Under the pieces are notes generated by a model. The model saw only the letters and a program-made list of their open reading frames with translations, was not told the origin of the DNA and searched no databases. The position numbers and the translations under genes were made by a program. Positions 34,706-47,500 of a DNA stretch of 64,000 bases are shown piece by piece (positions within the stretch are counted from its first letter, which is position 1; each line of letters opens with the position of its first letter). Source of the DNA: Uloborus plumipes (taxonomy: Eukaryota > Arthropoda > Arachnida > Araneae > Uloboridae); contig JAXGGA010004702.1 of the NCBI GenBank assembly GCA_038373865.1, forward strand, positions 1-64,000. The letters are read 5' to 3'.

Positions 34706-37700
34706 ATTATATTATTTATAGTGAAATGAAAAAGAAACAATATTTACTTGGTTACTGATAAGAATTTAAGTTTATTTTAACTTTAGTTTTAATCAGAAGT
34801 AAATTACAGTAGCATGTAAGTTAACATTTTTTTTTTTAAGTCTTCAATAGATTTTGGGGAAGTGGTTTAAAAGTTAAACATTTTTTAAATGTGTTTTGAG
34901 TGTTGAAATGTAAAATTTTATTTTAAGCTAATTGTTTCAATGCAATGCACTCTTTTACAAAATTCAGATTGTTAATCTTTTGTGTTCAGTCAAAGAATAT
35001 ATGTTAAATTTTATATGAAAATAAATTAAAAAATGTAAACATGAAAAAATGAATATTAGTTTAAAACATGTTTCTGATGCCTAATTCTTGTCAACAGTTT
35101 GTTAAAATATTGTAGAAATTGCTTTGCAACATGGTTTCATGAACATTATAAATGCTTTTTTTACAGAGTATGTAATAGTCATTTAAACTGATGTTTCAAT
35201 TTTTCTGTTGAAATTAACTTAAGTTCATTTTCGGAAGTTTAGTAGTTCCACTCGAATTTATGTATATTTGCTAACTACAGTATATTTTTAATGGATTTTT
35301 TTCCCATTTTAAAAATAGTGTAGTTAGCAAATGTTTTTATGTATTTTTCTGAAGTGTTAAAAATTTGGATAGTTGAATGCTCAACTCATTTTGCGATGTA
35401 GGACATCTTTTTACAAAATAATTATTGCAGAAAGGTAAAAATTAAGACTTGTGATAAAAATCATTTTGAACTGTAAAATGAAGATTACTTGAAAATTTGA
35501 AATTTTTAAAGATCTTTGGATTAATTGTATGGAAGTAATAAATAATTATTTAACTTGTAAATTTAAGTCGAAATTGAAAATCCTATTATACAACCTTGAT
35601 TTAAAGTAATTTTTAATTTTTCAAAATAACTTGAAACAATGACTATAGGTGAATTAAAAAATTTAATATCTTTTACGAGAGCCTATTTTCGAAATGAAAC
35701 TACCTAACTATCATTGATAATACCTTGATGATAGCATAATATATTTTGAGAAGTATTATGTTTCTCATCCAAATATATATTTTTACTGTATCATAAAATC
35801 AAGAAAAAATATTAAAAATCTGAACTTCATGTTACTATGCAATGGATTACAAAACCTGTAACAGTGGCTTACTAAAAATTTCAAATATTTCAAAAGATCC
35901 TCAGGTGAAAACTTTTATTTTAATGTAACTATGCAACAAATTAACATCCTCCCTTTTTCATTTCAATGTTTTTTGTATTGAAATAATAATATAATTTAAG
36001 TTATAAAACTCACAACTCTGCCAAAAGACCTGTGTATCATTTTTCTCTGGATCCAATTTACTTCCTAAAGGCTCTTACTTCCTTATCGATTTATCTATTG
36101 TACGATCCCTCTGCCCCCTTCACATTTCGCTAATAATATAAGATTTTGTTTTTGCTTTAATCTAAGAATACCAAAAAGTGCTTTCAGGTTTCGGGAGAAA
36201 ATGACTCAACTCTCAAATTAAATTGATAATAATTGCGGAGTTTTTAAGTTTAGGATGGGGTGGGGGGGGGGGGCGGGGGGGTACGCCTTCTGTACCATCC
36301 AATGCCCATATCTTTACCCTTGGCAGTCATGCCAACTCTTCTGCTTTAGGCAACGGGCACCTGCTTAAGAGTTCTGTCCCTGACCTCCTGCCACCAGTGT
36401 AATTTAATTTCTCCTGCATGTTAATGGATTTAAGAAGTCCTCAAATTTTTACTGTCATGGTCTTTTTAGTTTTGCTTTCAGTTTAGTAAGTAAAATTTAA
36501 TTAACTTATTGACTGTTAACACTATATTGCCCTAGACGTCAGTTTCATTGTCAGGCGAGTTTCATTCGTTTACATACAAAATTTTCATATGTAAGTAAGA
36601 AGTATTCTTTTGGTGGGATACTAAGCAAGTCACAGTTGTCATTGTTTTCTTATATCTGGGATCTAGACAACGAAAATCTCGATAAAATTGGATTTTTTTT
36701 TAAGAAGGAGTTTGGAAGTAAAAGGTCACTGTTTAATTATTTATTGAAAATGTCTAAATTTTGTTCAGTTTTGCACCTTCCTAAATATGTCTTCAAGCTA
36801 CGACATTGTTTTATGTCTTCGCACTGTTATCATTTGTTTACTTAAAATTAAGACTATTAATAGAAGTCCCCATGTTTAAGAAAAAAATTGATTGCAGAAA
36901 AAGGTCATATTCAAGTCATTTCTTCTTCAAAATGATTAATTTCCTCTTCAACAAAGTGTTTACTACTGCAAAAAGAATAAAATAATGTGACAAATTATAC
37001 TAGTGTTGAAGTGTCTTTACAAGTATCATTTGTAGCTGGGATACATATGGTGATATTTTTTTTTTTTTTTTCACATTTAGCTAATGTAAAGAAAGTAACA
37101 AAATACTGTAAAAAAAATTATTTATCCACAAAAAAAAAAAAAATTGTGAAGTTTAAAAGCAAAATATTCAAAATAATAGTAGAGCCAGAAATAACTGAGT
37201 TATATCTAAAATTTGGTTACTGTATCAGTTTTACAGCAATAGAAATGTCCCTATAGTGTTTGAAATACTTCAGTCAACTATGTTTAAGAAACAAATTGTA
37301 GATTTTTATTTTCATTTAGTCTGAGCCATTTAATTATTAAAGCTTTTCGGCCTTCATGTGAAACTCATTTAAATTATACACCATCATTCATTAATACTTC
37401 TTCATCCATCAAGTATTTAATATTACTATTATCAGTATTTTATCAAAATTTTTTGTTGGAAGTGTTTAAACTTTTTGTTTTGTTAGATTTGTATTTTCAT
37501 TTATGTTAAACTGTCACATTAAGGTGGGAAAATGTTTATGTACTCTTATATTTCACTTTTATTTTACATGCTACATTTATGTAGCTTTTTTCCCATTTAC
37601 TGATTTATGTCAAAGCAAAATGGATCTAAAAATTGTACGGATATTGCCTTAATTTGAAACAAGTGCTTTCATATAATATTTCTGAAACTGGTATTTCGCA

Positions 37701-38586
37701 CATAGCATGAATACTCTGAATCTAATTATTTCTAGCTTCCAACATATTTGTATGATATTTTCCCCTTAACTTTATGAAACCATTGTTTTTCACTCATATA
37801 TTTGAAACTTTCAATAGCAACGCATGCCTAGGTTCAACACAAAAACCTCTTTAGCTGGATACTCATGTAATTTATTTATGTTAGAAGATCTAATCAGTGT
37901 GTGGTGATTTATCTTGAGATTTTGCAATGAAACATTCTCATCTTTGTGCAATGTTTTATGTTTGTATGTTTCTCTATTTGAACAATTTAATATCTTCCTT
38001 CTACTTAAATTAAATAAATGTAAGAAAAATCACCTTTTATTGTTATGTAACTCTTTGTATTTCAGTTTATTCATCTTTACAAACTAAGCACTTCTTGACT
38101 TTAGATTAAAGGAGCTTTAACTGCATGGTTCAACTATATTTTATCTCCATCTCTTAAATTGTGTCTGCATTAGAATATCCTATTTCTTCCATCTCATCCT
38201 CCTATGTATCAGATTAAACGAGGGCACTCAATATGCTGTGCCAAAACCTTCATACTCACAATGGATATTTAAAACTGAGGTAATGTCCCTCGTTTCAAAA
38301 GATGCATTTTTCTCTGAAGACTTTGAAAGTTAGACCATGCACTTCTTTCTCTTTGCAAAAATGAAGATTATTAGCATCAGTACTGTATTTGCAATGATAT
38401 ACTGAAATTCCTGTACAGTTTAAAATTAATTTAAGATGTGTACAAATCTTCACCATAAGTGGTTTTTATCCACTCTTATTTGGTATTTGCATATCTGTTA
38501 AAAGAAATGTACTGTATTTTGATAGTATGTATTAATAGAGAATTGTACATTTTAACTCCGTTAATATTTATTTTCAGCTTTGCAAA

Positions 38587-38592
38587 AATAAA
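38587..38592 (+). terminator. Candidate CBL polyadenylation signal (distal)
   Basis: AATAAA in caaaaataaaagtgtctttt, directly followed by a GTGTCTTTTTT stretch resembling a downstream GU/U-rich element. This is the best-looking signal before the intergenic repeats resume. Confidence 0.35.
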
Positions 38593-40157
38593 AGTGTCTT
38601 TTTTAAGTAAATGAATGCAATGTTTTTTTCCTCCCAAAAGTTTGCTCTCTTATTTTCTCCTTTTCTTTAGTGCATAAATAGAATTTTTTTTACTTCCACA
38701 ATATGTCATTCTTTTGAAAGAACTCAAATCTCACTATCTCCCAATCTCATTCACAAGGTTCCTACTCTGCAAGCTAGAATTTTTAACAATTTTAGTCACA
38801 TTTGTTTCAAAATTTTTGAAGAAGTGTTATTTTTTGATGGAGATTATTTCCAAATATAATTTTTAGGACCTAGATGCTGTATAGATAGTAAGATTTCATA
38901 TCCCCCCCCCCCCCCCCCCCAGCTTCCCCGTTCCAAGCTTTTAAAGTCTTAATTCTATTGCTTAGATCATTTTTGCAACCTGACAGCTAGGACTAATGGT
39001 TGTGGCAATAGAGATCTCGCATGTTAAATAGGGATACAGGAAAAACTTATAAGGATTATTTATGAATTTTACCCTCCAGAAAAAAATACTTGGGTCCTTG
39101 TGCTAAAGAAAATGTGAAAATGCTTTCAAAAAACTAAGGAAATTGTTACCTCTAAAACGTCATTTTACACTAATAGAGCAAGTTTTCTCACGGGATTTTG
39201 ATTTTATGTCTTAAAAAATTTACAAAAGTCCGATTTTATCCTCTTTTACTTCTGAAAGTAAGTGAAAAATAGTAAGAAGAATTATTGATAATTTAGTACT
39301 TTCACATATTTACATTAAATTGGTTGAAATCTAGTGCTTAATTTTTCCTCCAAAAATATATGCAATATGTTATCACCAGTTTGTCAGCTCTTAGATTCTA
39401 GCATTCTAAATGAGTTGCTTTCATCTTTTGTTTCTACAGGAAAACTTCCCCACTTATGAAGCTTAAAGATGCATGTAACTGATATCATCAAATTTAAGCT
39501 GACATGTTAAAATTTGTTCAAAGATCTTTTGATTTTTTTTATTCAATATTTTTAAAAATTATTTTTAGAAACATGATTGAAACAGAACTAAATAAAAGAG
39601 AAAAACATTTAAATACTAATGCTATTAGAGTAACCTACTGGTAGCAATTACCTAAGTAGCGGAAAATGCTTTTTCTGACTTAGAGCAGTGTTTAAAAACA
39701 ATATAAAATGTATCTCGGGTTGGCAAGTGAAATACTTGAATGGGCCCTTCATTTAGAGGGTTATGGGAGGTTAATTACACCTTTGTACAGATACATGGAT
39801 GTTTTTTTTTTGTTTGTTTGTTTGTTTATTTTCTGGTAAATTTTAAATTGAGAGTATACCCTTTGAGCAGCCCTCCAAGATTCAGTATGTTGGACCTGCG
39901 CTATTGAATTTGAGATTTTCAGCATTTCTTGCCAGAAAACCAATTAATGAAAGTAAAACCCACGAACTTGTTTAATCCTCTAAGCCCCAACCCCTAACAA
40001 TTTTGTACATTTTTTCAACATGCTTCCTAAATAGTAAGTACTTTTAGTTGGTATACATAAACATGAATTACTTATGTATGTACAATGGAAAATGGATTCA
40101 CATTTTAGTTCCTCTATTTTTCTCTGGTTTTGTACAAAATACCAGCTCAGATACTTT

Positions 40158-40994
40158 TTACTTCCTTTTACGTAGTAAAGGAAGTATTGTGATTGCGAAA
40201 AAAAATCACTCAAATCTGGGTCTAAATTTTGATTTTGCTCACCCCCGAATGAACGTTGAGCAGTCTTTTTGACCTGTCAGCACGCGCATATGTACCTACC
40301 AACATATAACCAGCCGAAAAATCCTTCTCAACCACCCCCCGAGTTAATTACGACAAGTTTTCTCGTGACGTATGTGTGTCGCATAACTGAAAAACTATAT
40401 GGCATAGAAACTTCTAGCTTGGTATGTAGGCTCTGAGGAGGGTCTAGTTGTGCACCTCCCTTTGTGGTTGCATTCAGGGCCCGATTAAGATATCACGGGG
40501 CCCTAGGCCAAATACTTTTTTGGGGCTCTCTGCACTGAGGCTTCACAGTTATAGGCACAGGATAAAACAAACTTAGGAACTGACTACAACAATTGTAGCC
40601 ATTTGAGGGCCCCTAAGTTGTGGGGGCCCTAGGCCGCGGCCTAGTTGGCCTATTTGGTAATCAGGCCCTGGTTGCATTCGCATGTTCCCAAGGGGGTGTT
40701 TTACCCGTTTTGTGGGGTAAATCAGTGTTAATTTCAATGCAGACTCAAGTGATATGAATTGGCGCGACCACTTGGCAATTTATCGCCAAGCTTTTGGTCA
40801 CCAAGTGTTTGACGCCAACTTGGCGACAAATTTGGCGGAACCAGATTTTTTTTTTTTTTTTTTTGAATTTGGGCTCAAATTGGCGCTATTGGCGATCTAT
40901 TACGAAAAATCCACTAAATGATGTTAAAATCGGCGATATTTGGAAAATTAATCATTGTAAATCTTTTTTTTTTTTTGCATTTTTTCGGAAGTAG
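40158..40994 (+). repeat. GGCGA-rich repeat family, copy 1
   Basis: Begins TTACTTCCTTTTACGTAGTA and ends GGAAGTAGTG. The right half has a run of TTGGCGA/TCGCCAA words (40762-40950). Same layout as 50740-51515. Interrupted by a hAT MITE at 40475. Superfamily unknown; the TACTTCCTTTTAC ends may be terminal inverted repeats. Confidence 0.75.
40475..40670. mobile_element. Small hAT MITE inside repeat copy 1
   Basis: Ends CAGGGCCCGATTA and TAATCAGGCCCTG, perfect 8-bp duplication gttgcatt (40467-40474, 40671-40678). 196 bp. The sister repeat at 50740 has the uninterrupted site (gtggttgcattcgaatg). Confidence 0.95.
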
Positions 40995-42375
40995 TGTGGG
41001 GCCCATACCAGATTTTTTTTCTTTAAAGTTTAGAACTACGCAAGTATTTCCAGGAAGGTTTTACATATTGTATACTTAAGACTGCTATTAGTTGAATAAC
41101 ATGTGGGTAATCTTGCCCTATTGTATTGGTTCCCAACGAGTAGTTAGTGAACCCTTGGGGTTTTCAAATCCTATACATTGAGTTGTAGAAACTGATATTG
41201 TAATGATGGAATTTAAATCTGTAAGGTAAAGAAGTAACTTAGTAATATAATTGTGAACATATTTATGTACTATGCTATTAAATAATTTGACAATATGAGT
41301 AACATAACATTCTGAATGAGAAAAATACTGAGAATAATGTTATTTTGTTATTGCTTAGCTCCATGAACAGTGAGGAGGCATTAGGGGAACATTAATTTGT
41401 CACTCAGCTGAATGAAACATAATTTTCTTATGTATTTTTTACAGTTTAAACATGCTAAAAAGAAATGTTGCTAGTATGAAAAAAAAGGTAAGGTATACAT
41501 GTGCTAAACATTCTGATGTTCGTCAATATCACTAGGGTAGCTACGTTACGAGAAATTTTAGTGCACTATTTTATTTTATACCAGATTTTGTTACCAAGGG
41601 TACTTGAAAACTGATCATTTAGTCCAATCTGGGAAAATGCTGGACAGAAAGCAAACTGTTCATTTTTCAATCTTAGCCCCTAAAAGCCACAGTGATATCT
41701 CTTCTCGCCTGAGTAAAAACAAAGAATGGTAAATATGGCGAAAAAACTGAACACATGAGTAGCTATTTATATGTGAGCTTTCATTTTATTAAGACAAAGT
41801 TAGACCCTAAAATTGCATAATCTGTCATCCTCAATCTGAAATAACCATTTCTTCACAGACATTTAGCGACAAAATCCAACCCACAATTATTAATCTCTTG
41901 AATATAGTAAAATAAAATTAACAGATAGTAAAAAGCATGCTGATGTATCTTCCTGCTTGTTAACTTCAAACAAAGAAATAATAAGCTGTTAAAAAAAATA
42001 AAAAAGAACTTTTAAAACCGAATCCTCCCCCCTCCCCCCTACATTGTTTCCTGTAAATCTTGTCAAATTTATGATTTTGTCACTTGAATTGCATTAAGGG
42101 AGAAGGATAAATTGAAGCAGATATATATATTTTATATTCACCAAAAAAAAAAAAAAAAACGCATGTATGTAACTTACACTTTTTCATCATAGACATGTCA
42201 TTGTTCATTTTGAAACTATTATCCAGAATGGTCGAACCAGCAAAGCACATTATTTGCTTACGTGGCCAAAAAAAAAAAAAGTGAAACCTCAATGAGCCAA
42301 TACCCCAAGGTGACAAGAAAATATGTAGCATTAAACGGGTTTCAGCATATCAAAATTAGATAATTCCAACTCTTA

Positions 42376-42666
42376 GGCAGGGATTCAAGTGAAACAGCAC
42401 TGCGATCGCTTCGAATTGCAATCGCTACTGGAAGTGAATTACATTATCATCAACTTAAATTGGCATGACGTCACTACGGGTGGAGCCAATCAGAGCTCAC
42501 AAGCACTCAGCGATCTCCTCTTATTCGCCAAGTAGGCTGTGGCGTTTTATCTAGCTCGTTTTTCATAGGCAAACGTCACGATGTTTTTATCAAGAAACGT
42601 TCTAATGTAATTCATTTCCAGTCGCGATTGTAATTTGCGATTGCCTGTTTCACTTGAATCCCTGCC
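42376..42666 (+). mobile_element. 0.29-kb MITE, copy 1 of inverted pair
   Basis: Ends GGCAGGGATTCAAGTGAAAC and the complement. Interior contains TGACGTCA-like words and an inverted CCAAT. Target duplication not evident. About 90% identical to the inverted copy at 43775. Confidence 0.8.
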
Positions 42667-42965
42667 CTTGTCAGTCATGTCTATTAAAGAGAAAAGCTAT
42701 GCTCATAATTCTTAGAAAAAAGTGTCATGCTTACTTGTTTTTCTTGGGGATTACTCGGGGTGCATTTATCCAATACTTTCCTAATTCTAGGACTGCACAA
42801 AAAGTATTGTGAGTGATAGCTGCTGATTCAACGCCCATTACTATTTTATTCAAAGAGGAATTTTTTAAAAGAGCTGTTTCCAGAGAAGATTGAATTATGA
42901 CCCAAGAACTACAAAATTCTCGGAAAATGCTCAACGAAAGAAAAGTAGTAGAATAAAATTGTAAG

Positions 42966-43103
42966 TGGCTGTCGACTTATAGAGGTTCCAGTAAATGTGT
43001 TAAGTTAGAGAGGTTTTCACCCATTGAAATTAATATAACTGGATCAAACATTGAAAAAATAAATGTTGACTTATTACCGAGGTAAGTTACCGGAGTTTCA
43101 TTG
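42966..43103. repeat. pogo/Tigger-like remnant
   Basis: Contains gtcgacttatagaggttcc and ends ggagtttcattg|TA, the complement of a Tigger-like terminus. Left terminus not preserved. Confidence 0.4.
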
Positions 43104-43774
43104 TAATTTAATGCTTAATTTTAAATGGAGCAATCCATTAAATAAAAGTACAAAAACAAAATCACCAAATGAATTTGTAGTGCCCTCCTACGGTAGATTA
43201 CAATGGGCCCGCGAAGCTGACCAAGTGTAGCCAGCCTGTTTTGTTCGATGTTGCAAATCGAAAAGCACGTTTGGTGTTTTTTCGTGACAATGTTACAAAT
43301 TTTGACAGAATTATTCAGAAATTGGGTATTAAAAAGCAGAATGCATTTTTTTTTAATAGCCAGTCAAAAATTCGTATGGATCTGTGTGTTGGGATTGATT
43401 TCATGAGAGATTTCAAGGCTCTTTCATAATGTTTCTCAAATGAGGACCTGGAAACGAAATTTTACTGCTTTATAAATGATGGAGGTCATGGAGCTAGCTC
43501 CATCATGGATAGAGGTGAGCTACAAGTCAGAAGCGCTTCAGTGAAAAAGTTTAGAAATAGAGGCTCAAAAAACATAATTTTAGAACATTTTTAATAATGT
43601 GGAGGTACGGAAAGCGTTGTCTGGGGGGGGGGGGCAATTAACCCCTAAATGACGAGCCAGAGTTTTAAAAAGATTTATCACACGAATATGAGAATGAGAA
43701 ACAGCATTATGCCACGTTGTTCAATGTTGGAACCGTTTTCCGATGTATCTTTTGCATGTGAAGAATAAATCTAT

Positions 43775-44076
43775 GGCAGGGATTCAAGTGAAACAGGCCA
43801 TCGCAAATTACAATCGCTACTGGAAATGAATTACATTAGAACGTTTCTTGATAAAAACATCGTGACGTCAGCGTGACGTTTGCATATGAAAAACGAGCTA
43901 GATAAAACGTCACAGACTACTTGGCGAATAGGAGGAGATCGCTGAGTGCTTGTGAGCTCTTATTGGCTCCACCCGTAGTGACGTCATGCCAAGTTAAGTT
44001 GATGATAATGTAATTCACTTCCAGTAGCGATTGCAATTCGAAGCGATCGCAGTGCTGTTTCACTTGAATCCCTGCC
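43775..44076 (-). mobile_element. 0.3-kb MITE, copy 2 of inverted pair
   Basis: Reverse-complement copy of 42376-42666 with the same terminal repeats. It ends about 440 bp upstream of the MKK4 start codon. Confidence 0.8.
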
Positions 44077-44513
44077 TATATCGCCGAACGTCGGGCTATA
44101 TTTGAGTGCTTCGATACCTGTCATCTGCCATATGTGTTAAGTTATTCGTTGTAACTGTGTCAAAAATAATGACAAATCAAGCAAATAGAAAGAAAATTTG
44201 TTTTCAGAGCTTGATAATATTTGTTAGTCCCAATTTTTACAAAATTTTCATTTCGAAATTTCTATTTGAGCCTTATAAAAGTTCGCTTCGGAATCTGGCC
44301 CATGATCTCAACTACACTTCGACACAAACAAAATGGGATTCATAATAAGTGTTTGGTATCGTTGTATGTGATGAAGGAATATAGGTAACTTAATAGTGAA
44401 AATTCAAAGGCCTGTGAAGTTTTACGTTTTCTTCTATCATTAGCAAGTTGTTTTATGTGTTTCTTCCCTCCAGAATTTGTTAAATTTTGCCTCTTGAACT
44501 GTAATATATTATA

Positions 44514-44562
44514 ATGGCGGATCACAATCATAGCCACAGACACAGTAATTCTCGGAGTCAAG
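44514..44562 (+). CDS. MAP2K4: MKK4 exon 1 (start codon)
   Basis: Reads [16 protein letters not shown] plus one base, donor aag|gtaaat. A His/Ser-rich start with no similarity I recognise. Phase 1 fits the next exon (G|AA, Glu). An alternative first exon elsewhere in the 10-kb intron cannot be excluded. Confidence 0.65.
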
Positions 44563-47500
44563 GTAAATAAAGTTAATTTTATTGTAATTAGACGTCAAAT
44601 TGGGCTGTCGCTTTGCTCGAGGAAATTAAATGCATGCTTTTTTTCATTGAAAATGTGAAATCCGTGTGCAAATATGTCGTAAATATTTTTGATTTATCAA
44701 ACTAAAGTTGTATTTGTTGTTCAACTGATTAGGTACTAAGATTTTGATTTCTTCTTCAAACTTACGAATCAGGGATGCTGTTGAAGCAATTATTGATCAA
44801 TTTTCAGTGTTGATTTGGAGTTTTAAATTTATCAGTTTTGTGCAAAAATGTATCAAAAATACGTTTTTAATTAGTAACATTTTATTGTAGTAGTAACATT
44901 AGTATTTGTTTTTTCATTTTTTTTTATCCGAGCTCGGCTGTTTGTTTATGTAGTTTCTAATAAATTCTGCATTTAGTTTTTGTAGTTTTAAAAGTGGGCA
45001 GTTGTAAGTTGTACGATTTTCCTAAAAACATATTTTGAATTGTGTACATTTGATTGCATAGATAGTTTAAAGGATTAATACTTGGGCTATGGCCCTTTTT
45101 TGACTAGATAAAATATTTTTTTTTTGAAAAACTGTTATTAATCATAAACAAAGTTTTGCTAAGCAGAAGATGAGTGACATTTCTTTTTCAGTTTAAAAAA
45201 ATTCTGTTGTTCATAAACTAGAATTTTTGGTGGTTTTCGGTTTGTATCACTCTGATTTGTAAACAGAAATTTTTTACCAGAATTTTTTTTTTTGCTGATG
45301 AATTGCATTAAGTGCATTGGTGGTTATATGATCAAAAGGTTTTTTAAAAAATTGTACTATTACATATTTACAATTCTAAATCCGGAAACAAGGGATTCTG
45401 CCAAAGTTTGGATCTCTGCTAAAAATTTCAAAATGCCAGAATAAATGTTAATCTCAAACAATCGCAAAATGTTTAAAAATTTTTTGAACTTACATTGAAT
45501 AATTTCCCTGTTTTCACTTAAATTTATTCTTAACGCACAGAAAGCATCTTATAGAATTTAAAAATGAATCACAAGTCTGATGTACATGATATAACTTTAA
45601 AAAATTCAAGATATCGATAGATTATATTTTGCTTAAAGATTTTAAAATGTTACAGATCACGTGATAATTTACGTAATATATGAGTGAGAAAACTTTTATA
45701 AACAGGAAAAATAAGCTTTAAGAAAGTTATGTTTTTTGGTACTTATCCGTAGACCTAGATAAATTTTAAAACTGTCTGTGAACAGAATGATTCTTAAAAT
45801 TTTCTGCAAAAACGCTGTACTTCTCCACTTTTATATCACTGCCAACCAGGGTTAGCAAAAACCCGGGTTTTACTTCAAAAATCCAACCCACCCGGGTTTT
45901 TGTGGGTTTTTCCGAGTTTTTGCGGGTTTTTCTGGGTTTTTACGTGTTTTTGTATCAAGATCTGGCCAGAGGAAATTCGGGTCCGTTAACATACCCTTCA
46001 CAAAAATACGATCAAGCAAAACGGACCTTTCACAAAAATTCACAAAATGCTGATCAAGCAAATGCACATTTCACACATTATTCATTCAAAAAGCAAATCT
46101 GAAATCAAAATCATGCATAGCATATTTCTGTGTAAAAGCCCATAACTTTCGGGCCTTTTCTGAAGTTAAAGAAGGGAATCGCTTATCCAGAAACTTTGCG
46201 AAAAAAAAAAAAAAAAAGTGGGTACAGCACTTCCTGCCTGGCCCTGTAATGCTAAGGCAAGCAAAAAATCTTTAGTGTAAAATGTAGCACTTTTTGTTGG
46301 TTTCTTTTAAAGAAATTAACAACTTAAAAAAGGTAGTTGTTTTGCTTTAATGGTTCTGCTTGTTTGTTTTTATCATATGCAAATCAAAGTGGCTTGCTGT
46401 TATAGCTTTCTCTGGAAATGCAGAGTAAGGATTTTTCTCCCTGCTATGGACTTAAACATAAAGGAAATAATAATAATAGCAATTATCAGAGGAATGAACT
46501 TAGAACCGCAAACAGATAGCTAGAGTTGGAGAAAAAATGGAATTGCTTCTGGGTAAAGCGATCAGCTATTTAAAATTAAAATTATCTCCACCTGACCTCT
46601 ATCTGACGTCCTTGGTGTCATGTTTTGACATTATTTTGGCAGAAAATTATCTTATTTTTATTTCATTTATTAATTTATTTTTTTTAATGCTTACAAGGGT
46701 GGTGTTTTTTTGTTATATTCAGGAATTAATGTATTTTTGCGTCTGTTAATATTGGAAGTCTGGTATTGTTTGTTTTGCTATGTTTCCCTACCGTATTTTT
46801 TCCTCGGAATTTTTGCCAAATATGCCGGTGATATTCATCATACAAACCTGATAAAATGCAGAACTCTTAAATTTTTGACTTTAATAAATTATTAAAAAAC
46901 GTTTTTATATTTCTGACGCTTTCATTTTGAAAAAAGCAATCTCTGCATCCGATATGAAAATCAAATTTTACTTACTTTTCAAGCTAATTACTCTTTATTA
47001 GGAGGCATATAAATGAAAATATGCTTTATTTTTTGCTCTGATCATAATTTTAAATTTTTTAAAGCAAAATTAACTGTTCTTTTATGAGTCTAAATGTTAA
47101 ACGATCGTTCCATTTTATTTTTGCATTAATTGTGGAAACAGACATCAATAATATGTTTACCATAGACCTTTAAAATGCAATTGTAAAAAAAATTCACCAA
47201 AAAAATTATTTTATGTTCCGTTTTTATGCTTTTGATGTCAATTGAATGATCACTTTGAAAACTGCAATCTCTTTGCATCCGCTACAGGAATCGGACTTTT
47301 CGCATTTTTGACGTTTAATATGCTTTTTTTTGAGGAAAATAAATAAAATTTATTTTTATTTTTTATTAAATTCATTTTTTTTTAATTGTTTGATTTTCAC
47401 AAAATTATTTAGTTTTTCACTAAAAACGGACCCTGTAAAACTCCTGGACAGACCCCTGTGTATGTTTAAATTTTATTTCTTATGCGGGTATTGATATATA

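Larger units (their letters stand above)
33284..38592 (+). other. Probable CBL 3' UTR and downstream tail
   Basis: No coding signal after the CBL stop and no recognisable transposon with target duplications, unlike the introns. The stretch is AT-rich with several AATAAA signals (34700, 35020, 38013, 38587). How far the mRNA really runs cannot be read from sequence; lack of insertions would suit a long UTR. Contains G-run 36259-36282 and a short higher-GC patch at 36290-36420 of unknown nature. Confidence 0.4.
38593..44513. other. Intergenic region between CBL and MKK4
   Basis: No gene found. Contains a C20 run (about 38901-38920), a GGCGA-family repeat with an inserted hAT MITE (40158-40994), an inverted MITE pair (42376-42666, 43775-44076) and a pogo-like remnant (42966-43103). 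The 62-codon frame at 43241-43429 resembles nothing I know. The MKK4 promoter must lie near the right end; I see no TATA box in 44300-44513. Confidence 0.6.

Noticed and set aside
43241..43429. 62-codon frame MFDVANRKARLVFFRDN as a gene
   Set aside because: Protein-like at first sight, but short, with no splice support or family I recognise.
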